Shown here in pieces: positions 1 through 12,700 of a stretch of DNA of 64,000 bases. Source of the DNA: Heliocidaris erythrogramma (lineage: Eukaryota > Echinodermata > Echinoidea > Camarodonta > Echinometridae); the NCBI GenBank assembly GCA_025617745.1, contig CM046858.1:54290545-54354544 (forward strand), written 5' to 3'. Each line of letters begins with the position of its first letter. Position 1 is the first letter of the stretch. The notes under the pieces were generated by a model. That model ran no database searches. It was given only the letters and a program-made list of their open reading frames with translations, and was not told the DNA's origin. Made by a program: the position numbers and the translations under genes.

Positions 1-103
1 GGAGGAGGATACATTAATGGAACAGCAGAAGTAGTATTCACACCAGGGTGGGGTCTGGTATGGGCCCAAGCCCCATGGGGCTACAGTCTTAGCTTCGTCA
101 TTA
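1..103 (+). CDS. CHT1-like exon a (5' end outside window)
   Basis: Frame 1 reads [10 protein letters not shown] then [12 protein letters not shown], a hallmark stretch of choline transporters after the first membrane helices. It ends one base into a codon at donor GTAAGT (104-109). That base joins AT at 3292 to give Asn, then GLFFAK. Confidence 0.9.
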
Positions 104-3100
104 GTAAGTTTAGTTGAAGAATATTATATTACTCGAAAAAGTACCACATTGAGTTCATGGTCATGATGGTCACAGACATATACCTTGCATGAATGCGTGT
201 ATATTCACCCATTGTACTTTGCACTAAAATCTGGCCATCTTATTGCTATACATACCATTTTACGGCTCCACCGCTATTCATATAAAACATTACAATTATT
301 TCGCTCAATGTATGTACCATTAAAAATTAGTTATGTTCATACGTAGTACATAGCATCGATGCTATGTTAGCATCGATGCTATGTAAGTCTCGAAACTATT
401 TCCAGTACGTTCAGACAGGCCATGATCGACTTGCTTCTATCACCCACTCGTGACTATTCATCGCTCACTCGCTGCCAAAACAATAATTACTGCGCCACAC
501 ACGGTGACCCGAGTATAATTGGTATGCATGGTCAAAACGCGCTGAAGTTTGTGCACAGGGGTCATATCATGTGAAGTTTTTGTTTTGAATAATATTTTAT
601 TTGTCTTCATAAATCAACATAATAGCACAATAACAACTTCATTTGTAATATATCGATAATACAATCAACTAGCAAATACATGTGTTAAAATAATTAATTT
701 TAAATAAACCTTGTACATGTAAAAATTGACTGAACTCCAATCTTATACCAAAATAAAACACATGCACACTATTATCTGGTAAGCACATGTAAATCAATAT
801 CTAAAGACCATAATCAAATATATAAAAAGAAAAAAAAACCCTCCCTTACCACACAGTTATACACAGTAGCCTACTTACCCCTACATCACATGAATACATA
901 CATTACATTACAGCACCAGATGAAACAGACAGAATGATAATAGAAAAAAGTAGGGAAGAGGGTACATCACATGAATACATACATTACATTATACTATAGC
1001 ACCACATGAAACAGACAGAATTATAATAGTTGCGAGTGAAGATAGCAGCGAGTGAAGCAGCGATTGCGCTCACATTACAAATAGTCACAAGCGCGGTATC
1101 TGTGGAATGTGCCTGCCAGGCTGAAATGTACTATTCATGTGTTAATTACACAAGTTATTTTTATACGTAGTACATAGCATCGATGCTATGTAAGTCTCGA
1201 AACTATTTCCAGTACGTTCAGACAGGCCATGATCGACTTGCTTCTATCACCCACTCGTGACTATCCATCGCTCACTCGCTGCCAAAACAATAATTACTGC
1301 GCCACACACGGTGACCCGAGTATAATTGGTATTGAAGTTTGTGCACAGGGGTCATATCATGCGAAGTTGCGAGTGAAGATAGTAGGAGTGAAGCAGCGAT
1401 TGCGTTCACATTACAAAAAGTCACAAGCGCAAATTCACTGTTTGCCAGGGCGTCATAATACCTATATATACGCCACTGCCTTAAAATAAGAAAAAGAATG
1501 CAGTGAACAAGTATATAAAAAGCGGCATTTTTGTGGGTAGCAGGAGACACTTTAGACACTGTAGCGCCGCCCCTGAAAATAGCAGAATAGCAAAAATATC
1601 AGAGAAGCTTGTTGATATGACAACAGTGTGGCACCTTTCAGCAGGAACTTAGCGAGAGCTATTTAATAATATTGCAGCTAATTGAGATATCCCCCGCCAA
1701 AAGCTTGCTCGCTACGCTCGCTCGCACTAACTTATTGTAACTCATGGCAGTAACAGAAAGTCCTATCTATCTCTTTTATTTAGAAATTGTGCTTGAAATT
1801 AAACGCTTTTGCGGCATCTTCGTCATGAAATCAATATAATGCAAGCACCATGCATGACCTTCAACAAGAACATAATATTTTTGGTCGCTCGCTTGCAAGT
1901 TAGGAGTAAGGCAGAATTGCATATTATGCGAAAATTAGAAAATATATCCTTAACATTTAATGCGTATTAAGTACAATGTAGGGGTACAGCAACGTATCAA
2001 AACGCCATTTTCCATTCTTGTCTTCACCCTTTATAATTAAGTTCCCCCTTTTCCAAAAACGGTACCCAGTTCGTTGAAACCCCAAGTGTGTGGGTCGTCT
2101 TGCCCCTCCTATGAAAATACCCTGGCACCGCCCCTAGGTTTTATTGACTACTTGCACAAACATTTGTACATCGGATATAAAATAAGAAACATGAATAACA
2201 GATTATCAACCCAACAAACATAATTTGAAGTGCAATACAATATCAGGTTCTTCTACTTAAGTCATGAAACGAAGAGAATAACCATGATTGTATAATTACT
2301 AAAAATAATACTAAATATTGATTTTAATAAATTAGATAATTCATATATAAATGTAGGGATATTGATTGACTTGTTATAAGCAGCGCAGCAAGGTGAATAA
2401 CTCTTTTAATGCACATTTACGTATAGATGACTTCTTTGAAGTTTCATTTTTTAAAGTTTCATTTCCCTTTCCTTTCTCAACTTGCTACTAAATGGCCAGA
2501 AGAATAATAGTAATTAGACCAAATGGTCATTAGACTATATGAAAATTAGACCAAATGATAAGTAGCCTAACTGGTTATTAGACGAATTGGATATTAGACC
2601 AAATGGTCATTAGACCATATGACAGTTAGACTAAATGATAAGTAGCCCAACTGGTTATTAGACTAAATGGAATTGGACCAAATGATAGGTAGACCATATG
2701 GTATTAGCCAAAGTAGGTGTAGCCCAAATGGATATGAGACCATGTGGCTTGTAGACAAAATGACTGTTACACTATTTGGAAATAGACGAAGTGAAATTTA
2801 GCCGAAGTGAAAATTAGACCAAATGGGTTTTAGACTAAATGGGGTTAGCCAAAATGTGTATTACACGAATTGGTTATTAGGCCAAATGGAAATAAGACGA
2901 AATGGTAAGTAGACAAACTGGTTGTAGACAAAATGAAGTTAGACCACGTGGAGTTCGACGAACTGATGATTAGACCAAGTGGTGGTAGACCAAGCGACAG
3001 TGTACCTGCTGTACACATCGCCCGACAGGCCGATCAATCCTGACGACCACTTCATATTGAACGCCAGCGCGCATTATTGCTTCAAGAATGAATGTGTCAA

Positions 3101-6100
3101 ATAGACTGAAAAAATCGGGGTTAACACATTCATATGAGTGTGCGAAATTGGCCACGAAACCTATATTATCATCATTATCATTATCATTCTGCCCCGAACA
3201 GATAAAGGAGCGTAGTGCACCTCGCCTCCCTCGCGATTTAAAAAAAATGTTTATGCCAAATGTTGCTCGATTTTCTGGTTTTACCCCACAGATGGACTTT
3301 TCTTCGCCAAGCAGATGCGAGCGGCGAATTACGTCACTGTGATGGATCCATTTCAGGAGAAGTATGGATATCGAATGGGGGAATTCTCTTTCTAGCAGCC
3401 ATCACAGGAGAACTAATATGGTGTGCCGCCATTTTGGCTGCCTTAGGTGAGGATATTCCAGACCGTTCACGTCATTATGACGTCATTATGACGTCATTAT
3501 AACTATGGCATTTCTCAGAATGTCCGTGTGCTGGTCCTTATAATTGATTTGTTGTATTTTGCTGCTTTAACAACGTGGGTGAAACACATATTCAATTTTC
3601 AATATCCCTGGAACAAATTTACTCTTCTTGAATCCAATTTGCAGGTCAATAAAGCCTTTATTCTAATGTGATACACAAATTATCCACATTTCATTATAAT
3701 TGTTAACAGAAAATTTATTTCCCCTAAAATATATGTCTCAAAAGAGGAGAGGCAAGGAAGGGTTAGTCGGGAAGAAAAAAAAAAAGTGAGAGAGAGAGAG
3801 TTAGTAAATAACCCTGACGTGACCCAGTTTGTACGAGCGTGCGAATCTGTTTTGGTTGACATGCTATTGCTTTTCAAAAAAATAAATCATACTAATGTAG
3901 TTCGTGTATCATGGTGCGCACACGATAGGTCAGCTCTACTCGGTACAGATGACCTTTATCTGCGCATGCGTAAATAATAAAAAAATTGTGATTACAAACT
4001 GGATTATTCGTGACGGACGAGTTACACAATAATTCTGTAAAATTATTAATTTATACAATGGACGAATTGAGCTATAGCTTTAAAAAAAAATAAGATCACA
4101 TTCAACTATACAACTTTGAGAGTATACTATAGGAAGCTACACATCAAGAGTTATGCAAAAACCCTTGTTGAGTATATGTATACATAGTTTTAACCAATCG
4201 GACAAATCTTACATATACTCCGAACAAAATGTGGTTGAATCTAGAAAAAAAAGTTAAGAAATATGATAGGTAGATGATTATAGTATACAAAGTAAAAGCT
4301 AAGCCAATTACTGTTACGAGCGCACATAAAAATGGTTGGTTATTAAACTTGAAGTTGCTTGAAACTGTTAATGCTGCATACTTTCTAATAGGGTATTTTG
4401 TTCAACATGGTGGATCCATTGCTTACAAAGAAAAAGGAAGAATGAACTTATATAAACGAGTTTTAGCCATGGACGATATTGCAAAATTACATGGTAACAT
4501 TATATTTCAGTATGAAGCACACATTTGTCTTTCAGGATCAACGATCAGTGTTATCTTGGAGCTGGATAAAAACCTGTCCGTGATCATCTCAGCTTGTATC
4601 GCTGTTACGTATACTCTCTTTGGTGGTCTCTACTCCGTGGCCTACACAGATGTAGTACAACTTGCTTGTATATTTATCGGTTTGGTACGTCATATGAGTT
4701 TTTTGAAACAGCAAAAATATGTTTACCCCTAGTTTTTAATTTTTCTTCTTATTCCCTATCCTAGATTGCTATTCTCTTTCTATTTCATTTAAAAGAGGTT
4801 GAAATTTTTTTAGACTCCTTTTCCCATTTTTCGTAAAAGAAATAGTGTAAGAAATAAAATATTCGATACCTATTTTTTCAATTTATTCTCTCTTCTAAAT
4901 TTTTCTCTATTTCCTGGAAAATTAAGAAAATGTGAAGTGCTTCCCTCATATTTTGCCTTCGGAAAAGTAGAAACCTGAAAATAGTGCAAAAATAGTTTTC
5001 AGTTTGAGTAGTCTTTATAACCAAAGTTTACTTTGCAAAAAGTAAAACTCAGATATCTTATCATACTTTCATTTAATGAATTTATATTTTGATGACCCAG
5101 ATTTCTTTAATTTCTTTCTTAATAAACATACAAATATTTATTTATATCCTTATATGTAAGGTGTTAAATAGGCGAAAAGTCTGAGGTTAGACTTTGAAGT
5201 TAGAAAATAGACTCTCTCCGTATTTTTTTATGAAGACTACTTTTTCCGTATTTCGTAAAGAATTAGTGAAAGAAATAAATCATTCAATACTTATTTTATC
5301 AAATTCTCTCTTCTGAATATTTCTCTATTTCCTGGAAAATTGGAAAATATGAAGTGCTTCCTTCCTATTTTTCATTCGGAAAAGGAGAAAACGGCTAAAA
5401 CACTATCTGCAAATAGTGCAAAAATATTTTTCATTTTCAGTTTGAGTAGTCTTTATAGCCAAACGAAATTTACTTTGCAAAAAAAAATAAAAAATAAAAC
5501 TCAAATACCTTATTATACTTTCATTTATAGAATTTATATTTTGATGACCCAGATTTCTTTAATTATTTAATTCTAAAAGTTTTCTCCCTATTTTCAAAAC
5601 TTTTTTTGTCCCATTTTCTTTCATTTCTTTTCGTTTCATTGCCTCGAGAATACTACAAAAATAGGGGGGGGGGGGTAGGGGGGGAGCTACTTTGAATAGT
5701 TTCAAATTTTTTACCCCTTATTACAGAAAACTATTTTACCCCAGTATAAATTAGGGGGAAAATAGGATAACGTATTTTCGGGATAGGTTTTTAACTGTTT
5801 TTTTCGTCGTTATATACCACTTGTTAATGTTAACTAAGAATGTATAAACAGATAATGCAAACTATGCGTTTATATAAAACAGGGCTACTATGGTATATTG
5901 GTAAAGGATCTTGAATCTGATACTATAATAGAGGTCATTGGTTCTATACTCCTTTTTGTGCGTACATCCTTGGACAAGGTATTGTATCCATGTTCATCCA
6001 TCTTGACCCATGTTTGATAAATGGGTATCGAGCAGTGTTTGGGTTATAATAATTGCAGGACCCTCAAGGAGAATAGTATTACTGCTGAGGCTTCACATGG

Positions 6101-9100
6101 CAAATAAAAGTAGTAGTAGTAGTAGTAGTAGTATCTATTATCTTTATTAGTATATTATATCATTATTATGATTATGATTATTATTATTATTATCACCATC
6201 ATCCTTATATTTTTTGACTAAAAACACGAATTTCCCCTTTACAGTGGTTGTGTGTACCTTTCGCACTGACAAACAATGCTGTAACGCCTTTAACAAAAAC
6301 TACTGACCGCTGGATAGGAGAGTGGGATACTCGACTTACTGGACAATGGATTGATAGTGCTCTATTGATTGTGAGTATAAACTTTCAACTGGGTTTTGAT
6401 AATTATTGTTTTACATAGGCCTACCTTTGTATATGTTTATTCCATAGCAGATACAGAACTTTTTTTTTTTAATCAAAAAATTATACTGCTTTTAATTTGT
6501 CTACCTTATCATATTTAGAGAGGGAGGGAGGGGGAGGCGCGATAAATGTGTAAATCGTAAATTTCCAGTGCCCCCGTGCCTCCCACATATATTGTTTAAA
6601 CAATTAATGGACCCCCCCCAAAAAAAAAAAAAAAAAAAAAACATTAAAAAAAACACACACAAAAACAAAAAACAAAACAAAACAAAAACAAAACAAAACA
6701 AACAAAATTAAAAAAAAATAAATAAATAAAATAATTAAATAATTAGAAATAAATGAATAAAACAAAATAAAAGTAAATAAAAAAATTAATGAAATAAAAA
6801 GAAAATAGCAAATAATTTTTTAAAAATAAAATTACAAATTAAAAAATAAAAATAAAATAAAATAAAAAAACAAAAATGATGACCTTATGCTTATTATAAC
6901 TGCAAAGGCTCAGTACGTAATGCGTTGGAATGTGAAGTTCAATATTTGAAAAGGCAAATATTTCCGATGCCATCCCCCTCAGTGTCACTGCTGATCTTTA
7001 ACCTGTCGTTGACATGCAGACATTGGGAGGAGTGCCATGGCAGGCATACTTCCAACGGGTTCTGGCCACCAAGACCCCTCACCATGCCCGTTACCTTTCC
7101 ATGGTTGCTGCTTGTGGATGTTTCTTCCTAAGTATCCCTGCATACGTCATGGGTGCTGTGGGCTCCAGTACAGGTGAGTCTTTCATTGGATGATGCCAAT
7201 TTACTACAGGTCATCTACTGACATACACATAGCTTCTATAAAAAATAAAAAATGCCAACACGTATTCGACATTTACATTTACCCCTGATTCTGAAAGGGG
7301 AGATTCTCAAAGGAAGTGATATTGTAGAAATCATACAAAATTTGAGGTTCCCCGGAATATGTAATTTTTTCAATAAAGGATATTAAGAGGCTGGAGTGTA
7401 TTGAAGCACTTTAACTCTCACGAGGTATGGGCGGGGGGTAAGAAAAAAATGTGAAATTGCTATTGCATCGCCCCAAAACTTAGCAGTTTGTTTCGTTTTT
7501 TGTTTAGCTTGTCACAGAATTATGGAGGAAATCTGGACCCAATAAAATCTGGTAAACCCCCCCCCCCCCAAACTGAGTAACTTTTGGAGGGCTGGTGGAA
7601 AACAAAAATCTTGGATGGCTGGCAAACAAAAAAAAATCACTACAATACCTATTAACCCCCCCCCCCCCCCCCCCCAAAGCTCTAGTTCATAGACAAATTA
7701 AAACTTATAGACGGGAAAGGTAGCACCGCGGATTGCCTCATTTGCATATAAGCTGTAGCGTCACCATTCAGGCTAAGTGTATTCGGCCCGATTCGGCCCC
7801 GCCCATTTGGGAACATTTCCCCGAAGCCCCCGATACCAAAAAAATATCGAAAAGTATCGAGAAACTCCTTATGCATTATTCATATTTTGCATACTCCGAT
7901 TTATCAAACTTTGATTGGACCGGACCTTATGAATATGAATGTTCTTCAAAAGGGACAATTTGACCTCATTTCGTCACTTCCGCTGTGAATTTGACGTCAC
8001 CCGCACAAAGTAAAAAAGTTGTGGAAAGTTTAGAGGTGAGTACACCTGTATTTATGCTTAATTTTCGAAAATTAGATTATATTTATAACAAGTTCTGCCA
8101 TTGTGAGTAATCTGTTTCAACTCCTCTACATTTTGAAAGGATTCTACAGAGCTGTATGTCATGAAACAATGTGTAATCTACTCTCGAACTTTCAATTTAA
8201 TTTTCATTGTCATGAGCTAATGTTGCAGCTCGATTCCCCTTACCACCCTGTCACTCGTGACGGCTTGCCCGGACTTTCGGGCGGGACTATCTAGATACGT
8301 TTCGATAGATGATCTATTGATTGATGTCAATGCCAATGGCTGACAGATTTCGTAAACCTCGAAATAGATCGAACTTAGTCTGTATTTCGATGATTTGGTT
8401 AGATGTAGACGCATAGACCCCGTTATACTCTGAAAGACAAAGGGCCCAGGTGAGACCCTTTCTAATTAATTGATTTTGTAGCGTAGGCTGTTCTTGAACT
8501 TCTTGTCCGGATTTTTTTTTGAGAATGAGGAGGGGGTTTCATGTTGATACTAGTATTTTCCAGAGACCAGTCCAGGTCAAGGTTTACTTTGTGTACATGT
8601 TACACAGTTTGCTAATGCAGGGTTGTAATTTTAACGTAGTGGTTCTTAGTAAAAGTTAATTTGCTTAGGTGTACTAATGAGTAATGTTAGATGAGCCCAC
8701 TTTTTTCTTCTAAAGTTGAGCCAAGGCCAAAGCCAAGGCTAGCTAGGCAAGCATCTAATGATCTAGACCGAACGAGAGACAGAAATTTCGGTCTAGGCTA
8801 GCATCATGATGATGAGGTTTTATATTTTTTACATTTCAAGAGAGAGAGAGAGAGAGGGGGGGGGGGGGGGGGGGTGCATAAATTAGTGTTGATTCCAGAC
8901 CAGAATTAAAGGCCTTTTTAAAGAGGTAATAAGTCTCCCCTGAGTAATAGCTGGATGGCCTTTGTTTCAGTATTGCATTCATTAGTCTCATCATGTTGAC
9001 TTTGATTTCCATCAGATAAACATGGCAAGGAACTAACCTGTGGCTGATCTACTTGAAGATCTACTACTACTAGAGCTTAATGTTAGAGGTCCCCTTACAT

Positions 9101-9678
9101 AACTAAACAACTGTTGGAGGTGCCGGATGAAGTGGAAAGTCCTACTATTAAAGACTTTGATGAGACATGAGAAATAAACAGGTAAGTCTACACCTACTGA
9201 GGCAGCCTGAACGCATAGCGTTCGTGGCAGCATCCCTGGGCTAGGGACTAGACCTAACTAGTTAGACCTAGACCTATTACAGCTAAAAATTATAGACTAG
9301 GTCTGGTGGTGGTAGTGGATCACAATAAAGAGTGGCATTTTTAGTTAACACTGTCCAACCAAAACAACAACCAACTATCTTTTTTTTTTCCTGAGGAAAT
9401 GGACAATTCATTTGTCATTTTTCCTTTATCCACCACCGAGATCTGTTTTCAGTGTAATATGAAATTAGCTGTTTAGTGTCTTTAAATATCAGTTATGATA
9501 TATTTAAGGGATGTTCAGTGGGATGTCATAAATACAAATTTTAGTCCCCTTAATGATTACATTTAGCTTTCATTAATTCCTGCAAACAGAAAGAAAACAA
9601 AATAAGATGGGTGAATGTATGTTATTGATGATATTATTATTTCATTATTATTGTTATCATTATGATCATTATTATTGT

Positions 9679-9713
<35 letters not shown>

Positions 9714-12700
9714 ATATTAGGGCCAAATATGACACTTTTGATTATAGTCCATGAATCTATTGTAGTTAGTCTTCTCTTTGAAAAGATGAAGAGGGTGAGG
9801 ATGAGTGTTTGTGTGATTTTTTTTTTCTTAATACAGGATAATGCTTCTCTACCTCATCTATTCTACAACAGATGATTATGATGATGATGAAGAGGAAGGC
9901 TTACCTCCTGAGAATGAAGACAAATTCTGAGAGGAACAATTAATACTTAGCTGCTTCAGTTTTGCATGGTAGGCATATGCTTTAAGAGTAAGATTGCTGT
10001 CAGCCTTCAGGGGCATCAATCTGTTTTTCGGAGGGGGGGGGGGGGCAAAACTGCCTAATAGCACCTTCATGATTTTTTTTTCAACGCCTCTTAATTACCA
10101 GCTTCTCCAAGTTAACATGAGTCAGGGAAATATAATTAAAAAAAAAAAATTTTTGGAGGGGGGGGGGGGGGCTAAACTATATTATTTGCCCTCCTACTGC
10201 CCACTTACTACCCCATAATCAACGCCCCTGGTTGCTATTAGTACCTCAATACAATCAAGGTACACATTTTTTTGTTTAAAAAACCATTTTCTTGTGACTT
10301 TACTAATTTAGTTTCTTTTGAATAGCCTTGAAAATTGTATCTGTCCAACTGGACAAACTTCTTTCCTCTTTAAATACTTTTGAGAATTCCCACTTATTAT
10401 TCTATTAATTTCATTTAAAGAGTCATTGTTAACTATTAATAGGAAACTCTAAATTTCAGTCTTTTTTTCAAATTCTAATTGTTGCTTGTTAAATTATAAA
10501 TACACAATGGATGCTATTTTCTAAAATTTTTCTCTTTTCTTTCAACAGACATGGATTTCTACTTCAGCTCTTCAGTGAAATAGACCCCTGGTTTGATAAA
10601 CATATTTCTTCATACTGAAATCATACCTGGATTCCAGTCTAATATGCATCATTAGAATGGCGGAAGAGGAGTTTTAAAGTTCTTCAATTATATCTTAACC
10701 ATCTTACCCACCCCCTCCCATGTCAAATGTTGCAGTCACATGCAGCCATTTTGTGTAGTAGCTCGTTATTGTGAGGAGGTCTTCCTCTTCTATGTGGCCT
10801 AGTGACATTACATGGCCGCTAATGAAATGAAGATAAGCACTGCCAGAGCCACTTGGCCTCTCCTTTATTAAATCTTCTCACCATGTATAACAAATTAATA
10901 ATAATAATTAACCGATTCTATGAATTTGTGCTAATTGAATTATTATTCTAGTATTGATCTACAGAGAAAATTCGTACTATTCAACACTTTATTTCAGGGA
11001 TGCCACTTTTCAGACAAAAGTAGGAATTCCTACTTTATCAACATATTTTTAGTCATAGAAACCACTTTTTATGTACACAAGGGCCCATGATTTTTCCCAC
11101 TTTTTTATCAATTCTAATTGGCATCCCTGTTATTTAGATTAAAACTATAGAATTAGATCTCTGTGTGTTTCTCCCCCCCCCCCCCCATTTTTTTAGTTAG
11201 AATTTTAATACTAGTAATATGCAATATATAATATGTACCAACTAAAAGGAAGATGAATCATTTAATTTATATTTCTTAGAACTGTCAACAATTGTCTTTG
11301 TTTTTCAAGAGTAACATGGTGTGTGTATTGAACATGGAAATTAGATGGTCATTTATTTCTTTTATTATATCTTCTTTTGTGGGGGATAGTGGGTAAATAA
11401 GTTAATAGTATCTATTTCTCCAGTGTAAATTCAAATATTTTACCTCTTGACTAGGGATTGAAATTAATAATGTATGATTCATTTAGATATATTATATGAC
11501 CTTGACAAGTCAGCTGTAATGGAACTCTTGAAAGAGTAAGGAAAAGAATTAAATGTATATTTAAGAAGTAAGACAATGTTTAAACATCTCTTAAGACTGT
11601 TCTCATTTCTGCATGTAGGAAAATATTCATTAAAATGTGAGAAAATCTGACAGTATTTCCGAATCGACGTGTGCAAATAATTGCACCTTAAATCTTGATT
11701 GTAAGAAAGATATATGTAATTGAAAATCGTATGTGAACATGATAAAGGTCCTCTCGCGTTATATCAATGACATGAACCATACGGGTGACTGGGGGGGGGG
11801 GGGGGGTATAATAAACCAGGACATGTGCTCGAGGTGTGTATGAGAGAGAGAGGGAAGAAAAAAAGATGAGGAAAGGTGAAAGAGAAGATTTGATGAATGT
11901 GGGGGGGGGGGGGGGGGGGGGGGGGGGTTAGCCAGCCCTCCAAGATTTTTTTTTTCCTCCAAAATAAACCAGGACGTGTGATCGAGGTTTGTGTATGAGA
12001 GAGAGAGAGAGATAAAAAAGAGAAAGGGAAGAAAAAAGACGAGGAAAGGTGAAAGAGAAGATTTGATGAAATTTTTTTATTTTTTATTTTTTATTTTTTT
12101 TTTGGGGGGGGGGGGTGATTTTATTTTTCTTAGTTAGCCCTCCGATAATTTTTTTTTTCGCCTCCAAAAGTCGCTCGGGGGGGGGGGGGGGGAAGGCGGG
12201 GTTTTGTTTTCCTCCATAATTCTCTGACAAGCAAAAAAGAATTTTAAAAAAGGTTATAAAAAGTTCTAAAAGAAAGGGGTGGCACACTTTAGGCCGATAC
12301 TTTTTTTTTGTTAATTAAGCTGTTAGGGGGCAGTTTGTTCCTTGCCCCCCCCCCCGGGTACGTTAGTGGGAGGGGTTGAGAAAGAGAGAAAGTAAAGAAG
12401 AAAAATATAATAGTTTTGTAATGGCCGAATTTTCAAGGTTCATAATTCTCTTTGAAAGAAAGATACATGTATGTTCACAATTATAAGATTTAAAACTTGG
12501 CATCAATGCGAAAGTTGCCCCTCAAGAAAATCTAAGGATACCTCTTCCTCTACACCTGATATTTTTTCCCCACCTTTGCCTTATACACGCCCCCCCCCTT
12601 TTTTAAACTTTATCCTACTGGTCAAAGATTTATTAATTTATTTGAAAAATTACTTGTTATGAATGTAAAAGTTTTTCTCTTAATTCGTGAGATGTGATAA

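Noticed and set aside
2500..2995. CRISPR-like array
   Set aside because: Units are degenerate, have no constant spacers and lie in a eukaryotic intron.
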